From contig JAZNVB010000090.1 in assembly GCA_045592585.1 (NCBI GenBank), positions 1 to 6,011 of the forward strand: DNA of 6,011 bases, given 5' to 3'. Shown in pieces: positions 1 through 6,011 of the stretch (the first letter of the stretch is position 1; every line of letters begins with the position of its first letter). The DNA comes from SIG440 sp045592585. GTDB lineage: Bacteria; Bacillota; Clostridia; Monoglobales; Monoglobaceae. The notes under the pieces were generated by a model, which saw only the letters and a list, made by a program, of their open reading frames with translations, was not told the origin of the DNA and ran no database searches. A program made the position numbers and the translations under genes.

Positions 1-1576
1 GGTTGAGCCATATGAGAGGTTTGAAATTACATCATTGGTGCGTGGTGAAATCATTTCATCACCCTTTGAGGAAGGTGATCATGTAAACGAAGGCGACACA
101 CTTTATCAGATTGACGACGAGGATGCTCAACTTTCGATGGAAAAAGCACAGATGTCCATGGATGACGCAAATGAAAATGTTACAAAACTAAACATTTATG
201 CACCTTCAAACGGCAGACTGACTGATTTTTCACTTAAAGTTGGCAACAGTGTAAGCGGTGGAGTAATAGGCAATATTGTAAATACCGACACATTGTCTGT
301 TGATATACCATTTTCTATTGATGATTTTGAGAAAATTTCTGTTGGAGATAGCGTAACTATTACGAGTGCACTTTATATGACATCTCTTCCCGGAAAAGTA
401 TCACATAAGTATTATGCCAATGCCGAAACGGGGTCAGACAGCAGTATTTTGAGGAACATAGAAATTGAACTTGAAAACCCAGGTGCACTTGCCGAGAATA
501 CGACATTTGCAGCGACTGTACATACAAGCTTTGGCGATGTAAGCTCTTCCGGCTCGGGAACAATCGGCAAAGGAAATATTTCACAGATACGAGCAGAAGT
601 TAACGGAACTGTTTCTTACATAGGTTTTAAAAACGGCGACTATGTTTCAAAAGGAGATCTTATTGTTTCACTTACCAATAATTCGGTTGTAAATGCTCAA
701 AAAACAGCCCGACTGAATGTTAAATCAACTCAAAAGACTTTGGATAATTATAATATAACATCGCCGATTTCCGGTACTGTCATAACAAAAAACAGTAAAG
801 CAGGCGATAACATTGACAGCACAAATTCGCAAAAAATTATGATGGTTGTTGCGGATATGAGCAAAATGAAGTTTACCATCAATGTGGATGAACTGGACAT
901 TTCAGGTATAAAAATCGGACAATCTGCAAGGGTTAGTGCTGATGCATTGCCGGAGCAGATGTTTGAAGCAAAAGTTTCATCAATTGCAAGTGAAGGTGTA
1001 TCTTCGGGTGACGGCGTTACAACATATTCGGTTGAACTTACCATTGACAGTCCCGGTGAGCTTAAATCGGGCATGAATGTTAATGCGAACATTCTTATAA
1101 ATGAGGCTAAAAATGTTGTTACTATTCCTGAAGAGGCACTTATGAGTGTACGTAGCAATTCTGCAATGGTACTTGTTAAGACGAACAAAAAAGCAGCAGA
1201 TAAATATGCTGAACAAAAACCTTCTTCCGGTGGAAATATGCCACAAAATAACGAAGGTGACAAAAAAGGACAAAGAGAACAGCAAGAAACCGAACATAGC
1301 GGAAATAATTTATCTGACCGGCCTGGAAATAATATCCCTGAAGGATGCGAAATGCGCCGTGTTGAAATAGGTATTTCTGACGGTATAAATGTACATATTG
1401 TTTCAGGACTTTCTGCAGGCGAAACCGTTGTTTATATACCAAGTGCAACAGGCTCTTCCAATCCATTTGCGGCAATGATGGGTGGTATGATGCGTGGAGG
1501 TGCACCTATGCGAGGTAATTTTGGCGGAAACAACGGTGGCAATCGTAATACCGGAAGAACAACTTCAGGCCGCTAA
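1..1576 (+). CDS. HlyD/MacA-family efflux adaptor (membrane-fusion) protein, 5' partial
   Basis: Extracytoplasmic adaptor of an ABC exporter, expected to sit on the permease encoded two genes downstream. The frame is open to the left edge (first whole codon at 2-4, reading VEPYERFEITSL), so the TTG at 35 is not the start; an N-terminal membrane anchor is presumably outside. Of 524 visible residues, about 15-173 form a first lipoyl-like plus beta-barrel module (GEIISSPFEEGDHVNEGD, then YAPSNGRL). About 202-364 form a second one (GTVSYIGFKNGDYVSKGD, then ITSPISGTV, ending LKSGMNVNANI). The membrane-proximal part follows (VVTIPEEALM, later RRVEIGISDGINVHIVSGLSAGETVVY), interrupted at about 394-449 by a hydrophilic Lys/Gln/Asn/Gly-rich insert. 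The C-terminus is a Gly/Asn/Met/Arg-rich tail. The helical hairpins are only about 25-30 residues, much shorter than in TolC-contacting MacA. The family is clear; the substrate is unknown. Confidence 0.93.
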   Translation, partial: VEPYERFEITSLVRGEIISSPFEEGDHVNEGDTLYQIDDEDAQLSMEKAQMSMDDANENVTKLNIYAPSNGRLTDFSLKVGNSVSGGVIGNIVNTDTLSVDIPFSIDDFEKISVGDSVTITSALYMTSLPGKVSHKYYANAETGSDSSILRNIEIELENPGALAENTTFAATVHTSFGDVSSSGSGTIGKGNISQIRAEVNGTVSYIGFKNGDYVSKGDLIVSLTNNSVVNAQKTARLNVKSTQKTLDNYNITSPISGTVITKNSKAGDNIDSTNSQKIMMVVADMSKMKFTINVDELDISGIKIGQSARVSADALPEQMFEAKVSSIASEGVSSGDGVTTYSVELTIDSPGELKSGMNVNANILINEAKNVVTIPEEALMSVRSNSAMVLVKTNKKAADKYAEQKPSSGGNMPQNNEGDKKGQREQQETEHSGNNLSDRPGNNIPEGCEMRRVEIGISDGINVHIVSGLSAGETVVYIPSATGSSNPFAAMMGGMMRGGAPMRGNFGGNNGGNRNTGRTTSGR

Positions 1577-1581
1577 ACATT

Positions 1582-1588
1582 AAAGGAG
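1582..1588 (+). promoter_or_regulatory. Ribosome binding site of the ABC ATPase gene
   Basis: AAAGGAG lies 10 bases before the ATG at 1599, within the 22-base gap after the adaptor stop codon. It supports that start. No promoter or terminator fits in the gap, so the gene is read from the upstream transcript. Confidence 0.8.
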
Positions 1589-1598
1589 CACGTTTCTT

Positions 1599-2330
1599 AT
1601 GGAAAATAATATTTCAAATTCAGAATACATTGTTGAAATAAAAAATATGTATAAGATTTATAAGATGGGCGAAAATGAAGTCCGGGCTCTGAATGGTGTT
1701 AATCTTAAAATAAAACATCGTGAGTTTATCGCTATAATCGGGCCTTCGGGTTCAGGTAAATCAACTCTTATGAATATGATAGGTTGTCTTGACACACCGA
1801 CCTCTGGTGAATACTACATTAACGGTCAGGAGGCTTCAACATTAAAAGAAGACCAGCAGGCGGCAATCCGCAATAAAGAAATCGGGTTTATTTTTCAGCA
1901 ATATAATTTGTTACAAAAACTTACCGTTGAAGAAAATGTTGAGCTGCCACTTATATATGCAGGTGTGCCTCAGGCAGAACGCAAGGAAATGATAAAAGCG
2001 GCGTTGGAACGAGTTGACCTTTATGACCGTAGATTTCACAAACCAACCGAGCTTTCGGGCGGTCAGCAACAAAGAGCTTCAATTGCAAGAGCTCTGGCGG
2101 CACGACCACCAATAATTCTTGCCGATGAGCCAACAGGTGCTTTGGATTCAAAAACAGGTGCAGAGGTTATTGCTATGCTAAAAGAACTTCATCAGGAGGG
2201 AAAAACAGTTATCTTGATTACTCATGATAACAAGATTGCTCACGAAGCAGACCGTATTGTTCGCATAAAAGATGGCGAAATTGTTTTTGACTCGCTTGTT
2301 GACGGCGATAAATCACAAGTTAATGTTTAA
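1599..2330 (+). CDS. MacB/LolD-type ABC transporter ATP-binding protein
   Basis: Cytoplasmic ATPase that powers the exporter; it should dimerise and bind the permease encoded immediately downstream. At 243 residues it is a complete stand-alone nucleotide-binding domain of usual length. All motifs are intact: Walker A GPSGSGKST at 48-56, Q-loop glutamine at about 100 (FIFQQYNLL), signature LSGGQQQR at 152-159, Walker B IILADEP at 172-178 with the catalytic glutamate at 177, D-loop ALD at 181-183 and the switch histidine at 209 (ITHD). The opening (IVEIKNMYKIYKMGENEVRALNGVNLKI) and the GCLDTPTSGEYYINGQ stretch are typical of the MacB/LolD/FtsE group. In E. coli MacB this domain is fused to the permease; here it is a separate gene, as is usual in Firmicutes. 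Relatives include bacteriocin- and antimicrobial-peptide-export ATPases, so the substrate cannot be assigned from this protein. Confidence 0.97.
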   Translation: MENNISNSEYIVEIKNMYKIYKMGENEVRALNGVNLKIKHREFIAIIGPSGSGKSTLMNMIGCLDTPTSGEYYINGQEASTLKEDQQAAIRNKEIGFIFQQYNLLQKLTVEENVELPLIYAGVPQAERKEMIKAALERVDLYDRRFHKPTELSGGQQQRASIARALAARPPIILADEPTGALDSKTGAEVIAMLKELHQEGKTVILITHDNKIAHEADRIVRIKDGEIVFDSLVDGDKSQVNV

Positions 2331-2335
2331 GGAGG
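2329..2335 (+). promoter_or_regulatory. Ribosome binding site of the permease gene, overlapping the ATPase stop codon
   Basis: AAGGAGG begins inside the TAA stop codon of the ATPase gene and ends six bases before the GTG at 2342. Its strength and spacing decide in favour of the GTG start over the in-frame ATG at 2366. Stop codon and binding site sharing bases suggests that translation of the two subunits is coupled. Confidence 0.85.
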
Positions 2336-2341
2336 GGTTTT

Positions 2342-3517
2342 GTGAATTTAAAACAGGCATTTAAAATGGCAATGAAGAGCATTGCTGCAAGTAAAATACG
2401 GACCTTCCTTACTATGCTTGGCATAATCATCGGTGTTTGTGCAGTTATTGTCCTTGTGTCGGTTGTTCAGGGTTCAACTGGCAAAATAACCGAATCAATT
2501 GAATCTCTTGGTGCAAACAGCATCAATGTTATGTTTACAGGAAGAAACAGTACAAAAAATGTTACATACGAAGAGATGCAGGAGCTTATGGAAAAAAATT
2601 CTGAATATATCTCTTATATTGTACCTAGTATGTCGGGGATGGGACGTATAAAATATCAATCATCAAATATTACTTCAACTGTTACAGGTACAAATCCTGA
2701 TTATTTAACTGTTAAAAACCGTGATATAAACAGAGGCCGTTTTATCAGCGAAATTGATGTGGAACGAAGACGGCAGGTAGCGGTTATAGGCAGTTACAAC
2801 GCACAGGAGCTTTTTGGGTTTGAAGACCCGATTGATAAACAAATAAAAATCAACAACGAACTGTTTACCGTTATAGGTGTGCTTGAGCCTATTTCAAATT
2901 CAGACAGGAGTTCGGATGATGATACAATTATTATTCCATATTCATCAGGCAGAATGATTTTCCGAACAAATAAAATCAGATCATATATAGTGTGGGCATC
3001 CACTGCCGAAAATGTTGAAACGGCTGTTTCGCTTACCGAACGCTTCTTGCTTGAAAAATTTGGTGACGAAGACGAATACAGCGTTATAAGTGTGGCAAGT
3101 ATGATGGATACTCTTGATGAAATTACGGGAATGATGTCACTTCTTACAGCAGGGATTGCCGGAATATCCCTAGTTGTAGGTGGAATAGGAATAATGAATA
3201 TTATGCTTGTATCTGTTACCGAACGTACCCGTGAAATTGGTATAAGAAAGGCAATTGGTGCAAAACGTTCAAGTATTATGGCTCAGTTCCTGATAGAGGC
3301 AGCAATCGTCAGTTGTTTGGGCGGGTTAATTGGAATTATACTGTCGTGCTTTGGAACGGTCATTTTGGGAAAGGCAATGGGTATCAATGCCTTTCCCGCA
3401 ATAGGTGTAATGCTTGGAGCATTTGCTTTTTCAGCATTTATTGGCATTTTCTTTGGCTGGGCACCTGCCAACAAGGCGGCAAAGCTCAATCCAATTGATG
3501 CCCTTCGTGCAGATTAA
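2342..3517 (+). CDS. MacB/FtsX-type ABC transporter permease
   Basis: Membrane subunit of the exporter, 391 residues, starting with GTG. The layout is that of MacB permeases: a short cytoplasmic N-terminus (MNLKQAFKMAMKSIAASKIRT), a first membrane helix at about 22-43, an extracytoplasmic MacB-type domain at about 44-263, then three helices near 264-290, 318-340 and 352-374. The FtsX-domain hallmarks are present: SVTERTREIGIRKAIGA at 291-307 after helix 2, where the cytoplasmic coupling segment contacts the ATPase, and the C-terminal PANKAAKLNPIDALRAD. In this superfamily ATP-driven helix movement is transmitted to the outer domain (mechanotransmission) rather than moving substrate through a membrane channel. 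Length and motifs are normal, with no frameshift or truncation. It lies 11 bases after the ATPase gene and almost certainly works with it and the adaptor. Confidence 0.96.
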   Translation: MNLKQAFKMAMKSIAASKIRTFLTMLGIIIGVCAVIVLVSVVQGSTGKITESIESLGANSINVMFTGRNSTKNVTYEEMQELMEKNSEYISYIVPSMSGMGRIKYQSSNITSTVTGTNPDYLTVKNRDINRGRFISEIDVERRRQVAVIGSYNAQELFGFEDPIDKQIKINNELFTVIGVLEPISNSDRSSDDDTIIIPYSSGRMIFRTNKIRSYIVWASTAENVETAVSLTERFLLEKFGDEDEYSVISVASMMDTLDEITGMMSLLTAGIAGISLVVGGIGIMNIMLVSVTERTREIGIRKAIGAKRSSIMAQFLIEAAIVSCLGGLIGIILSCFGTVILGKAMGINAFPAIGVMLGAFAFSAFIGIFFGWAPANKAAKLNPIDALRAD

Positions 3518-3528
3518 AATTAAAAAAC

Positions 3529-3533
3529 AGGAG
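3529..3533 (+). promoter_or_regulatory. Ribosome binding site of the SLH protein gene
   Basis: AGGAG lies seven bases before the ATG at 3541, in the 23-base gap behind the permease gene. The gap has no terminator and no recognisable promoter, so the SLH gene appears to be the last gene of the exporter operon. Confidence 0.8.
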
Positions 3534-3540
3534 AGTTAAT

Positions 3541-5862
3541 ATGAAGATAATAAAAAATCTGTTGCTAGTTTCAGTTATGGTATCGATTGTCCTTGGACTA
3601 ACGGTTATTGGTGCCAATGCATCATCTTATGTGGATGTTAAAGACGGAATGTATTATACTGATGCGGTTGAGTCGCTTACAACCTATGGAATTATTTCGG
3701 GTTATGGCGGAAATTTCAGACCCGATGCCAATATCACAAGAGCAGAATTTTCTAAAATAACTGCCTTGATTTCAGGCCTTGAAGACGAGGCATACAGTTA
3801 TGCCGCCAACAGAAAATTTGATGATGTTTCTGTAACACATTGGGCAAATGGTTATATTAACACGGTCGCAAACAACAAGTTGATTGTTGGTTATCCCAAT
3901 GGAAAGTTTCAGCCTGAAAAAAGTATTACATTTGCCGAGGCGGTTACGGTTGTGCTCAGAACATTAGGTTATTCTACAACCGAGCTTGGCGACAACTGGC
4001 CTTATGCATATATGATAAAAGCCGACGGTCTTGACCTCACCGACGGGCTGAGTCTATCGGATAATACACCCATAACACGTGCAGACCTTTGTGTAATAAT
4101 AAACCGTGCTCTTGAAACACAAATGAACAATTCAACCTCCAAGCTGATTTCAAAAATGAAAATAACAATCACAGACGAAGTTCTTGTTATTGCTACACGA
4201 AAAGAGGATTCAAGCCTTGCCTCGGATGAAATCAAGACCGATGCCGGAACATATACTCTTGCCAACCCAACATTGAAAATTGAGCCTATGTCAAAAGTAA
4301 AACTTGTATTAAACGAAGACAGAAAGGTTATCAATTTTACTGATTTTTCAACCACTGAACGCACAATTACAACAGTTGACAGTGTTGTTGACGGCGAAAC
4401 ATATTTTGCAAACGGTGCAAGCACTTTAAGCCTTGGAGTTTCAAACAACACATCTGTTTACAACGACGGAATGGTAACCACCTATGGTAATTTTAAAAAC
4501 AGCATAAAAGAAGGTGCTGCTGTTTCAATCGTTTATGATAATGACAAAAAAGTCCGTTACCTTGTTTTTGGCAATACTGACTATACAGAAGCAATTGCTA
4601 TAAGGTCTGATATTTATACCGCGCTTTCATCTGTCGGGGTTTCAAAAGAACAGGTTGATTCCGCAAAGGTGATTAAAGACGGCTATGCCGCATCAATTGC
4701 GGATGCAAAACTTTATGATGTTGTATACTATCTTGAAGATAGCAACACAATATACTTATACAGCGATAAGGTTTCGGGCATATATAACGAAGCTTATCCC
4801 AATAAGGCAAATGTTACCAGAGTAGAAATTTCGGGAACAACTGTTGACCTTGAAACACAGACAGCGGCATACAAGCTTGGTGAAAAGAGTGGAAGCTATA
4901 AGCTGGGTTCAAGGATAACAGCCCTTCTTGGTATGGATGGAAAGGTTGTTGATGTTGTTGACCTTAATTCCTCGGATGCGGCAAACTATGGAATTTTGCT
5001 CTCATACAGCACTGAGATGTCTGCAAATGCCGACGAAAGTGGAAAACAATATAATTATATAACTGTGATTAACGGCGAAGGCAACACTATGAAATACAAG
5101 ACAAAGGCAGACCTCAGCCAACGAATTGGTGATGTAGGAAGGATTTTGTTTGATAAAGATGGTTATGCATCCTTTGGCACATTAGCAGCAGGTAGCAGTA
5201 TATCGGGCGTAATTGATAAAAATAACCGCAAAATCGGCAACCGCTGGCTAACCTCCGACTGTGTAATCATAGAAAGAACTTATGCACCCGACACACGCAC
5301 CGGCACAGCTACAGCAAAGGTGATTGACCTTGATGATATTCCAGCTTCAGAGCTTACAGCAAAACAGGTTGTTTATGGGGTAACATCCGGTGATTTTGGC
5401 GATATTTCGCTGCTTATTGTTGAAAATGTTACCAATGACCAATATGCTTACGGTGTTTTGATAAGTGCAGGCGGCAGAGTTAGTTCAACAAGTAGCAACG
5501 GAACATACGAGGTGTTCTCAAACGGTTCAAAGAAAACTTATTCTGCAAACTTTTACAATAACATCAGTGCAGGAACAGCCGTTGCCCTTGAACTTGACGG
5601 CGGCAGACTTGTTGGTATCAAAAAGCTGGTAGCAACCGAAATGGGCGTAAATGTTTCAGCCATAGATTTCAGCCGTATAAAAATTGGTGATGCGGTATAC
5701 CGGATTAGTGATGACGTGCAGATTATAAGAAAAAGTTCCTCAGGCTATATGGGAATGTCACGAAATGAAATTCCTGAGCTTGTTGGCAAAACCGTAAATC
5801 TTTATGCTGATACATCAACAGCTTTGGGCGGTGTAATTAGAGTTATTACAGTTAACAATTAA
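3541..5862 (+). CDS. Secreted S-layer homology (SLH) domain protein with a repeat-rich body of unknown function
   Basis: A 773-residue exported cell-wall protein. The start is fixed by its ribosome binding site and by a signal peptide: Lys2/Lys5, a hydrophobic core at about 6-23, and a likely cleavage after Ala27 (A-N-A, then SSY). The mature N-terminus is an SLH trimer. Repeat 1 is at about 31-79 (GIISGYGGNFRPDANITRAEF), repeat 2 at 93-143 (FDDVSVTHWANGYI, VGYPNGKFQPEKSITFAEA), and a weaker repeat 3 at about 150-192 (DNTPITRADL). SLH trimers normally bind secondary wall polymer, often pyruvylated, so the protein should sit on the wall surface. Residues 205-773 match no enzyme I recognise. 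They are beta-rich, with a recurring G-x-x-V-x-L-x-x-D-x-G-x-V pattern near 250, 325, 456, 529, 677 and 749. There is no LPXTG sorting signal, no C-terminal membrane helix and no terminal aromatic of an outer-membrane barrel. It is the last gene of the exporter operon; substrate or wall-side partner are both possible. Confidence 0.93.
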   Translation: MKIIKNLLLVSVMVSIVLGLTVIGANASSYVDVKDGMYYTDAVESLTTYGIISGYGGNFRPDANITRAEFSKITALISGLEDEAYSYAANRKFDDVSVTHWANGYINTVANNKLIVGYPNGKFQPEKSITFAEAVTVVLRTLGYSTTELGDNWPYAYMIKADGLDLTDGLSLSDNTPITRADLCVIINRALETQMNNSTSKLISKMKITITDEVLVIATRKEDSSLASDEIKTDAGTYTLANPTLKIEPMSKVKLVLNEDRKVINFTDFSTTERTITTVDSVVDGETYFANGASTLSLGVSNNTSVYNDGMVTTYGNFKNSIKEGAAVSIVYDNDKKVRYLVFGNTDYTEAIAIRSDIYTALSSVGVSKEQVDSAKVIKDGYAASIADAKLYDVVYYLEDSNTIYLYSDKVSGIYNEAYPNKANVTRVEISGTTVDLETQTAAYKLGEKSGSYKLGSRITALLGMDGKVVDVVDLNSSDAANYGILLSYSTEMSANADESGKQYNYITVINGEGNTMKYKTKADLSQRIGDVGRILFDKDGYASFGTLAAGSSISGVIDKNNRKIGNRWLTSDCVIIERTYAPDTRTGTATAKVIDLDDIPASELTAKQVVYGVTSGDFGDISLLIVENVTNDQYAYGVLISAGGRVSSTSSNGTYEVFSNGSKKTYSANFYNNISAGTAVALELDGGRLVGIKKLVATEMGVNVSAIDFSRIKIGDAVYRISDDVQIIRKSSSGYMGMSRNEIPELVGKTVNLYADTSTALGGVIRVITVNN

Positions 5863-5906
5863 TACCAAAACCGCAGCGTTTTCTTGCTGCGGTTTTGGTA
5901 TTAATT
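5857..5906 (+). terminator. Intrinsic terminator with a perfect 21-bp stem, probably bidirectional
   Basis: A perfect inverted repeat pairs 5857-5877 with 5886-5906 around an eight-base loop (GTTTTCTT). The GC-rich core CCGCAGC/GCTGCGG is preceded by AAAA and followed by TTTT, so on either strand the core hairpin is followed by a T-rich run (TTTTGGTATTAATT). The stem begins inside the last codons of the SLH gene and includes its TAA stop. It should end the exporter/SLH transcript and could also stop transcription coming from the right. Confidence 0.88.
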
Positions 5907-5965
5907 AACCATTTAAGTTCTATTGCCATATAATTAGTCTTTTTAAAACAAATGTTGATTATGTC

Positions 5966-5994
5966 TTGCAAAAATAGTTTCTCTGTGATATAGT
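5966..5994 (+). promoter_or_regulatory. Sigma-A-type promoter for a gene beyond the right edge
   Basis: A -35 element TTGCAA (5966-5971) is followed after 17 bases by a -10 element TATAGT (5989-5994). TG at 5986-5987 gives an extended -10. The spacing is ideal and the surroundings are A/T-rich. Transcription would begin at about 6001 and run rightwards, so the gene it serves is outside the window. The rest of the stretch from 5907 to the edge shows no gene. Confidence 0.72.
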
Positions 5995-6011
5995 AAAATA
6001 AATTAGTTATT

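Noticed and set aside
35..40. TTG/GTG at 35-40 as the start of the adaptor gene
   Set aside because: The same frame is open back to the left edge and the residues before it (VEPYERFEITSL) belong to the first lipoyl strand; there is no ribosome binding site before it. The gene is simply cut by the window edge.
748..1263. 171-codon minus-strand open frame inside the adaptor gene
   Set aside because: It lies wholly antisense to a well-supported coding region, has no ribosome binding site and gives a Ser/Leu/Ile-rich product of the type expected from a shadow frame.
1599..3517. ATPase plus permease as one MacB gene split by a frameshift or stop
   Set aside because: Each has its own strong ribosome binding site, start and complete domain set, and separate genes are the normal arrangement for this family in Firmicutes.
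4002..4451. 149-codon minus-strand open frame inside the SLH gene
   Set aside because: It is antisense to the beta-rich SLH protein, has no recognisable domain and shows shadow-type composition.
3541..5862. SLH protein as an OmpM-like outer-membrane barrel of a diderm Firmicute
   Set aside because: OmpM-type proteins have one SLH domain, a coiled coil and a barrel ending in an aromatic residue. Here there are three SLH repeats, no coiled coil and a terminus ending VITVNN.
5929..5934. Perfect TATAAT as another -10 element after the terminator
   Set aside because: The only upstream candidate at a plausible distance is TTAACC, inside or next to the terminator stem, a poor -35; such a hexamer is expected by chance in sequence this AT-rich.
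5952..5993. Small open frame ATG TTG ATT ATG ... TAG of 13 codons
   Set aside because: It has no ribosome binding site, overlaps the promoter and would lie upstream of the expected transcription start.

Overview
This AT-rich window carries a single run of four plus-strand genes and ends just inside the next transcription unit. It looks like the chromosome of a Gram-positive, low-GC member of the Clostridia, perhaps an Oscillospiraceae-like gut anaerobe. That placement is an inference. It rests on strong AGGAGG-type ribosome binding sites, a MacB-type exporter whose ATPase and permease are separate genes, an adaptor too short to span a periplasm, and a secreted protein with an N-terminal S-layer homology (SLH) trimer. 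There are no signs of a phage, insertion sequence, CRISPR array or RNA gene.

Layout: (1) positions 1-1576 hold the 3' part of an HlyD/MacA-type membrane-fusion (adaptor) protein whose N-terminus lies before the window; (2) 1599-2330 encode a MacB/LolD-type ABC ATPase; (3) 2342-3517 encode the matching four-helix MacB/FtsX permease, starting at GTG; (4) 3541-5862 encode a 773-residue exported SLH protein of unknown function. The gaps are only 22, 11 and 23 bases, each holding a ribosome binding site and no visible terminator, so the four genes very probably share one transcript. A perfect 21-bp inverted repeat right after the SLH stop codon closes the operon. The last ~105 bases contain one good sigma-A-type promoter firing rightwards into a gene outside the window.

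How the parts may work together: the first three genes form a classical adaptor/ATPase/permease exporter, in which ATP hydrolysis in the cytoplasm drives movements of the permease's extracellular domain, with the adaptor docked on top. The substrate cannot be read from the sequence. The less ordinary point is the fourth gene. A wall-binding SLH protein, built mostly of a degenerate repeated beta-rich motif, is placed as the last gene of the exporter operon. It could be the exporter's substrate, or a wall-side partner taking the place of the TolC channel used by Gram-negative bacteria. The adaptor is also unusual in appearance, with two consecutive lipoyl/beta-barrel modules, very short hairpins, a long hydrophilic insert and a Gly/Met-rich tail.
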